Source: Scalesia atractyloides (lineage: Eukaryota; Streptophyta; Magnoliopsida; Asterales; Asteraceae). Taken from it: a stretch of 64,000 nucleotides of DNA. Positions 57,541-64,000 of the stretch are shown here, piece by piece. A program made the translations under genes and the position numbers. The stretch's first letter is position 1. Every line of letters begins with the position of its first letter. The stretch is from contig CAMTDV010000017.1 of assembly GCA_947069175.1 (NCBI GenBank), positions 37,643,126-37,707,125 on the forward strand. The letters run 5' to 3'. Under the pieces are notes generated by a model. That model worked only from the letters and a program-made list of their open reading frames with translations. It was not told the DNA's origin and ran no database searches.

Positions 57541-58377
57541 GCTCCTTCAAACTTCAACCGTTTCAGCACTACGGAAGACTGATGCACTTCTGTTCGCGTT
57601 TACAGGCTGATCCGGCGCTCCCTTCAATACACATCCATTCCATCTCTCTCTTAACGCACCAACTGTGAGTATACTTGAACCCCTTTTTATGCTTAAACAC
57701 ACTTTTGGGTGTCACATATGTTCCTATATCAAAACACATCACACAACTCAAAACGCTTATTCGCAACCCGCCTTTACATGATTATACGTGAATCGATGAA
57801 TTGTATGTATTGCTTGGTTTGTATGCCACCCTTAACATGATAGCTTGCTAGAGGCTGACCCGCCACCGGGAGGCCCGGGGTTGTTAAGGCTCGCACTTTT
57901 ACTTCTCATTTATTTTCTCTTAGGACGTGGACACTTGTTCACGTGCCTCGCACTCGCGGTTTGTTGGTTTACATGTATTAATGCAGTAATAGAGTTCACA
58001 ACTCTTATGTATGTTCAGGCGGTGTTTGCTAAACGCATTTTATATCTACTATGTATGCAAACATGTATGCTCACCTTTACTTAATTGTATTGACTTTTAT
58101 TTTTATATATGTGACAGGTTGATGACTTTTGCTGCAATGGATTAGGGCTATCTTTAGAAACTCATGTAATAGAAATCTAGGGAAGATCAGATTGGAATTG
58201 TTTAAGAGATTTTGTATTCTGTTTGACTATTTGCGAAATGTTTGTTGAATTGTATGAGAAATTTGACCTTATAAATATTGTCGCTTTAATATTGTTATGG
58301 AATTCTCTTGAATAGTCTTATTTGCCTAGTGCCGCGCGCCCCCATGTTTCCGCCATCGGTTGGGGTGTGACATGAAA

Positions 58378-59700
58378 CTTGTCATGAAGTTTACTAGCTT
58401 TGCATGTTGTACTTAGTGCTTAAGGAGTTGTAAAATGTATGAAATCGAATGATTTATGTGACTTACACAAAAACTGCACTAATCTGAATATAACCATCAT
58501 TTTAATAAGTAAATAACATGTATTGTGTTAAAATATCAAGTCGTTTCGATTTGGTGATGGTTATGGTAACGTTTGACGTAAAACTATGCGGTAAAAACGC
58601 TAAAAATCGCCTTTTTAAGAGGTTTTTAAGAAACTGTTTTAGATCAGTAACTAAACTAATATTTATGATATAAATATAAGTATTTTAACTTATATTAAGT
58701 TTATTTGGTGTTTGGTTAGTCATACGTGACTTCTGACGCCCGAAAACCTTACCGAATCACTAAAATACGCATTTTTCAATGTACACTAGAATGGGTTGTT
58801 CATGGGTGAACCTTATGTGTTTAAATGTGCTATGTGATTCAAATGTATGAATATGCTGACATGTTAAGTGTTGACATGATAGCGGGAATTTAGACTATGC
58901 ATGTACACTTGTGAGTTAAAGCGGTAAAATCGGTGAAATTGCGTTAAATGTGTAACTTATTTGTCGAGCATAAAAATTGATACATAGGTTAACTTAATAA
59001 GTTATTTCATATATGCATGCTTTAATAATGATAAAAATATATATGTTAACGAGTTTTCGCGTGTTATGATATTGAATAATTATGTACGTTTATGTATATA
59101 TATATTACGACGCGCAAATCGTAGATATATAGTACTTATAAACAGGAGAGATAACGGATACAACATATTAAGGGTCAGCAATAAAATCGTTCAAATCGCA
59201 AAATCTTAAAATATATGTGTACGAACTCGTATATATATTAAAATGCCAACATAATAAAAAATAATGAATTTTCCAGAAAACCTTAATGTTATGTGAAAAT
59301 TCCAAGATTTGGAGAAACTTATGAATTTTGTAAAATATTGTTTGATAAATCGTTCCTACCTATATTAGGGCATGTAGAAACAATTGTGGGATTGCACTAT
59401 TTATAATACGCACCCAAAGGTGAGTGTCAGTACGCCCCTCTTTTTACTGTTTTATAACTGTTTTGGGGGAAAAACACACCTTAAAAGGATAAGTATACGT
59501 TTTTGTATAAAAGATACCTTTTATTAAACTATGAATATATTTTCGTGGAAAATATATGGATTTGGATATAAATATATTGCGGGGAGAAACGGATCTTGGA
59601 TAAATGTGAATATATGTTTCAGGGAGAAGCGGGTGTTAATACGGTGCTTAAGAGAAATCGACCGTGTAGATTTAAAATTGCTTAAATCTAAAGTTGTAAC
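58378..59700 (+). repeat. gypsy-2 3' LTR, second part
   Basis: Resumes after D and matches 37955-38226 plus 47372-47600, then continues alone for about 800 bp (missing from the 5' LTR). It includes CACCCAAAGGTGAGTGT near 59410. The exact end and the target duplication are not visible. No gene. Confidence 0.7.
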
Positions 59701-60619
59701 GAATTCGCTCGGTCTCAATGGTGCTGGGTTGGGCGGAGTAACGACCGCACAATTTTGAACAGAATCCTTCCGCTTCTTGTTCCTGTTGTTGTTTTTCTTG
59801 GCATGGGAGGGTGAGGGTTCGGCAGTGGTGGTGTTGGTGGTGGCTTGATGCGCGCCTTTCAATGATGTCTTTGCGGCATTTTTGCGCTCGACATGGTTGC
59901 TGTTAAGGCGAGCAGCCAAACGGTAGGTTTCCTCGATAGTAGCTAGGAAGGCAGCTTCTACGAGGTTCATGAAGGAATTGGGTAGGTAGTAGATGTATCT
60001 GTTGATAGCCTTTTCAGTGGTATCAACTTGGCTGGGGCAAAGAGTGCTAAGCTGCTTGAATCGAAGGGTTAATCCATCATTGTCATCCCCATTTTGCTTG
60101 AGGTACCATAAACTCGTGTTCCAACTTCCTAAGCTCATGAGGAGGGCAGAACTCGTCCCTCATGATCTTCTTTAATTCGGCCCATGGCAATGCATGGGCG
60201 GCATCGTCCCCTCTTGTGCTACGTTAAGAGGTCCACCACTCGAGAGCTCTCGAGCGGAATATCCGAGTGGCGTTTTAGGTGCGCAAGTCATCGGGGCAGC
60301 CACTTTGGCGGAAGGTAATCTCCATGGCTTCAAACCAAGTCAACAACGCGGTCGCACCATCATTACCTATAAACTCCAGGGGTTTGCAGGCAACAAATTG
60401 CTTGAAAAGGAATTGCGACTTAGGCTTTTCAACCTTGGAGTCCACAGAGCCATGTAGTGATTCGGTATTGGATTGGATCTTACTGACTATATCAGGTATA
60501 ACTCTGGCCATTTCGTTGGCCATTTGTTCAGTGACGAGGTTTATGAGTTCCTGTTTAGAGATAGAACGGGAATTCTTCTTGGCCTTCTTGTGTTCATCGG
60601 ATGAGTTTGGAGAAGACAT
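59701..60619 (-). pseudogene. gypsy-1 gag
   Basis: ATG at 60619 (MSSPNSSDEHKKAKKNSRS). Then the retrotransposon gag core with KQFVACKPLEFIGNDGATAL and WFEAMEITFRQSGC, a frame change near 60275, EWWTS and WAELKKIMRDEFCPPHELRK-like residues, and from 60138 NTSLWYLKQNGDDNDGLTLRFKQL-type sequence to RLAARLNSNHVERK and a Lys/Asn-rich tail ending at QNCAVVTPPNPAPL. The zinc knuckle expected next is missing. Gypsy-2 sequence begins there, and on the other side (36168) gag resumes only after the knuckle, so a few hundred bases were lost. Confidence 0.8.
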
Positions 60620-61596
60620 CTAGGGTTGAAATAGAAAGGAAAAAGGATGAGACTTGATCATAATGTAAAAATAAGTTTTTCATGTATAAGCATGAATATT
60701 TCACGTATGTTGCATGTATTTGACGAGTATTCAACATGTATTCTATAAGCATAATCACGTATGAATGCGTATAAGGAGTATAAATTAGTTTGGTCACGAG
60801 GGTTATTATTGTTTTTTATTGCGATAGACGTGCGAATTGTGTACGATTCGAAACGAATGAGGTAACAATTATAGAAATCACATGAAAATTGAGAATACAT
60901 AAAAGATTGGCTCAATTAAACATAGGATTGTTTCGGGTAGAGAAACGTCGACCATTCCAAAGTGGTTCTTAAGATCTTTCGAGTTAGGGAACATGCTTTG
61001 GCCTAATAGGTAAAATGCTCTCGTCGAGAAGCGATTAACGGCATTTTACCCTTCCAGTTACTACATGTCCCTAGTCGATCGAAAATTCGAGACTTTGGTG
61101 AGATTGAAAATCGAGGAATGGGACTAGTTGACAAGGGGGTTTCACCCCTAACTTGACAACATCGTACCCCAAATGTGATTGATTCTTACTAAACGAGTAG
61201 CATATTCCGACTCGTTTGTAAGATGCACTAGAGTATGAAAGGGAAGTTTTCCATCAAGGTGTGGATGTCACTCCTAACTTGATGGTGTAACTTCGTGAAA
61301 ATCGAATACGCGGAATGAGGGATTTCACCAAAAATTGTAAGTCATTGGACCTATTTTGGTGCAAATCACCTCGTTTGCATTACGAGTGTCTTCAAGTCTT
61401 CAAGTGTATTGTGTAAACGTCTTAGGGAAGACGTCATGTAAATTTTTAAGACCAAAAGATAGGGAAGGAGCAATGAAGGAAGAATAAAGTTTTACGCATG
61501 ATAATAGAATGGTCAAAACGGGACGCTTAAACTATAGACTAGGTCGAACATGGCAATTTTACCTAATTTCCTATAGTTATGGCTCTGATACCAATC
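60620..61596 (-). other. gypsy-1 5' leader
   Basis: About 980 bp between PBS and gag without a coding frame. It includes the PBS (61582-61593, minus TTGGTATCAGAG). The PBS-proximal 160 bp are duplicated at 30098-30259. Confidence 0.75.
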
Positions 61597-64000
61597 TGTT
61601 ACACCCCAACCGATGGCAGAAACATCGATGCGGGACGAAAGAGATTGCTCATTGCTCACAATGCTAATAGTGACAATAATTAATTAAACCGAATTTCATT
61701 TCATGAATAAATTGTCATTACAATACAAGGAATATTTCAAATAACATAACAACATTTGACAAAATTTGATACAACAATAATAAACTTAAACGTCTATGTG
61801 TGTATCTAGCCTCAACGCTACTTCAATTTCATAGCATCATCTTCATTAACCTGTAACATGTTTTAAAATAGAGTTCAATAGCAAAGGCGAGTACACAAGT
61901 TTGGTGATACATTGCATAGGTATAAAAAGTATAACTCAAATCCACATGTTAATCGTATGCAAGGTAAATGCTAATCATGCAACACTAGATCAAACCTGAG
62001 TTCCACAAGTATAATGAGCTTCCCTCGCCACAAAACGAGACTAAAAGTATGTATGAATAAGCTTAACATAACCCCGACGGGTGGTGTGCTACTCCTATAG
62101 CGCTATATATGTCAAGTTGGGCTAGCTAAGTTAATGATTAAGTATGTATGAGTCTAGCATGTATCTAACCATAACAAGTATCATGTATTAACGGATTGAG
62201 CATGTAAATCATAAGTTGTGATTTGTGTATTTTGATAGGTAAACATGTTACCACCCAAAAAGTGAGAAAGCGGTAAATGGGTCGAGTGTACTCACGGTTT
62301 TGCTAAAGTGTTCCACTTAGAGAAACCCGTGAGCTTGTTTGTTGATTAAGGGTTGGCACCTTGTCCTTCTACACGAAGAACATAGGTATGTGCAATGAGT
62401 CTGACGGAAGATTCGGATTATCGAGCATGAATAAAGAATAAAGTATAAAGATATAAAAATAGTCACTAAGGTCTAGCACTCGTTTTTGACACTGTGGGAA
62501 CCCATACGAGTTTGATGTGATTTCATAGGTTTGGAACCTATTAGAATCGTAACGAGGAACTACACACTTTAGTGATAAACTTAGTAACTTGACAAGTGAT
62601 TAGTTAGTCATTATCAAGGGTTCGGTTTTAGGTTCATTATAATATAATCCATATATACATAATAATATGCTACAACTAAAAAGGATAATCATAGAAGTCA
62701 TGTAGGAGGTAGGAGGTTGAACCATCCATTTAGGAACCTCATAGGAGTTCACCACTACACAAGTTGTCATAGACAACAAGGAGAGTCAAGAACAATATTA
62801 AATACAAGAATGTAAATATCACTATACCAAGTAGCCACGCAAACTACAACCCGGGGAGCCGACGTCGACACAAGTCGAAGCCTAGGCGGGGTTGTGTCAC
62901 TTTCAATCTAGCAAACTAACTTGGGATAATGATGAGAAATCATCAAGTGATGTGTGGACTTAGAGTTAGGATAGCCCAAGCTAACCAAGGTAGTCACACA
63001 TGAACAAGTTCAAGACTTGCATCACTAATGAGCTTAAAGCTCTTTGAAAACATAAATTTTGGAGTGTCTAAACACTCCTATTTACATGTATAACAACCTA
63101 GGTTAGGCTCTTTAATTATATAGTGGGTTAGAAGCTCAAGAACACAAGGTTGAATGAAGAAAACACAAGTTTTGAAAAGGTTTTAATCACATCAGAAACT
63201 TTCAGCCTACTTTGGAGTCTTTTTGGTGAATTCCCAGGTCTGGAAATGCCATGGCAAGTTCGTGGGATCGAACCTAAGACTGATCCAAGGAGGTAGGAAG
63301 AAGAATCAAGTGATTCCGTTAAGTAATGAGCAAGTTATGCTCACTTTTGTGGAGAAGGTACAATCTGCTCGAACTTGAAGATTATCAACTGATTTGGGGA
63401 GGTTTGAGAGATTTAAGGGTGACGAAAGTGTGAAAATGCTTGGATTAGAGGTGGTATTTATATGGAAGAGTTAGGAGGTTGTTGGAGGTGATTAAAAGGG
63501 GTTTAGAAGTGATTGGGTGAGAGTTGGATGGTGGGATCCATGCTAAATCGCGAGCCAAAACACAAACTGCCCGCCCAGACACCCTTACGGACCGTAAGGG
63601 TGTCCCCTTGCGGTCCACAAAGGCCGGGTCCGGGAAACAGTTTTGTATTTTGTTGTTTTGTTGATTTTGGACGGGTTAAGGGTTGTGTAATGACATTTTG
63701 TGAACATATAAAGTATTTTAAGTATAAAGGACATGTTCTAAGATATATATAAGTGTAATATGAATAAAATCGAGTATATGTATCACGTATAAAATGTGTA
63801 TTATGCATAGATGTCACGTATTTGCAATCATGATGATGTTCTGAGTATAATGTATCAAGTGTATGTATGTATGATTATGTATAACAAGTATTGTGATAAA
63901 AATATATTCCATTATGTTTCAAGTCTCGATTACAAGGATTACAACAAAAGAACAAATACAAGTACAAAGGTTTCCAAAAATAGAAATACAAGACTAACTT
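61597..64000 (-). repeat. gypsy-1 5' LTR (cut by window end)
   Basis: Starts TGTTACACCCC. Homologous along its whole visible length to 30260-32718; roughly 55 bp are missing beyond 64000. The paired palindromes recur at 63582-63600 (perfect, central A) and 63605-63623. Small indels between the two LTRs (for example near 60 and 250 bp from the start) show it is not a recent insertion. Confidence 0.85.

Larger units (their letters stand above)
53470..58372 (+). mobile_element. D: solo LTR (about 2.27 kb without E)
   Basis: TGTAACCACTCG...GGTTGGGGTGTGACA flanked by TGAAA (53465-53469, 58373-58377). Both ends resemble the gypsy-1 LTR read in its sense (TGTAACGCCTCG...GTTGGGGTGTGACA), so it is a related chromovirus solo LTR on the plus strand. 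No internal coding region. TATA-like CCTATAAATACTC is at 56705-56717. It carries the CAAGTTCG/CGAACTTG palindrome cluster. Interrupted by E. Confidence 0.8.
36169..59700 (+). mobile_element. gypsy-2: chromovirus inserted in gypsy-1
   Basis: LTRs start TGTGACACCCGG at 36169 and 52683 in direct orientation. Polypurine tract AACAGGGGGAGAC is at 52670-52682, so it reads on the plus strand. Copia C sits in the 5' LTR and D/E in the 3' LTR. The 5' LTR lost its 3' end, the PBS and the leader. The 3' LTR has a deletion of nearly 1 kb. The right edge against gypsy-1 gag is near 59700 but not exact. No target duplication could be confirmed (left flank is GGACA). Confidence 0.75.

Noticed and set aside
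57845..58084. Hydrophobic plus-strand frame in LTR D
   Set aside because: Lies in an LTR, Leu-rich by composition only, no family likeness.

Overview
The window looks like a repeat-dense piece of a eudicot nuclear genome. The coding traces are plant Ty1/copia, Ty3/gypsy (chromovirus type) and Mutator-like (MULE) proteins, most primer-binding sites match plant initiator Met-tRNA, and MULE-2 carries short AT-rich introns. The style of the LTRs and of the copia extra 3' reading frame suggests Asteraceae, but that is an impression. I see no host protein gene, no functional tRNA or rRNA gene and no CRISPR array. Almost every coding trace is broken by stops or frameshifts.

Layout. 1-1463: 5' part of a minus-strand MULE gene (MULE-1), cut by the window edge. 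2350-2570: possible SINE. 2580-30099: plus-strand FAR1-type MULE gene (MULE-2). Its first intron holds a 23-kb nest of elements bounded by a TAGAG target duplication (3579-3583 and 26637-26641). That nest is copia A, with copia B in its gag (middle LTR 14087-14718), plus a non-coding LTR element X (14876-24908, target duplication AACTT) in the same gag. X has grown into a tandem array of about 10 LTR units joined by a 32-bp linker. Part of the array (about 18.7-22.5 kb) reads like unpolished sequence.

30098-64000: minus-strand chromovirus gypsy-1 (3' LTR 30260-32718, pol 32.75-36.1 kb, gag 59.7-60.6 kb, 5' LTR 61597 to beyond the window). It is split between protease and gag by a plus-strand chromovirus, gypsy-2 (36169 to about 59.7 kb). 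Gypsy-2 carries copia C in its 5' LTR (38232-47366, target duplication AACTA) and solo LTR D in its 3' LTR (53470-58372, target duplication TGAAA). D is itself split by solo LTR E (53694-56326, target duplication CCACT). The deepest nesting is four levels.

The most unusual signals are non-coding. They are a 168-bp array of tRNA-like (A box/B box) modules and a W-box cluster in LTR E; a palindrome CAAGTTCG-NN-CGAACTTG repeated in copia C and again in the unrelated LTR D; related palindromes in gypsy-1, MULE-2 and X; and the LTR-derived tandem array of X. Short perfect dyads are thus a shared theme of unrelated element ends here.
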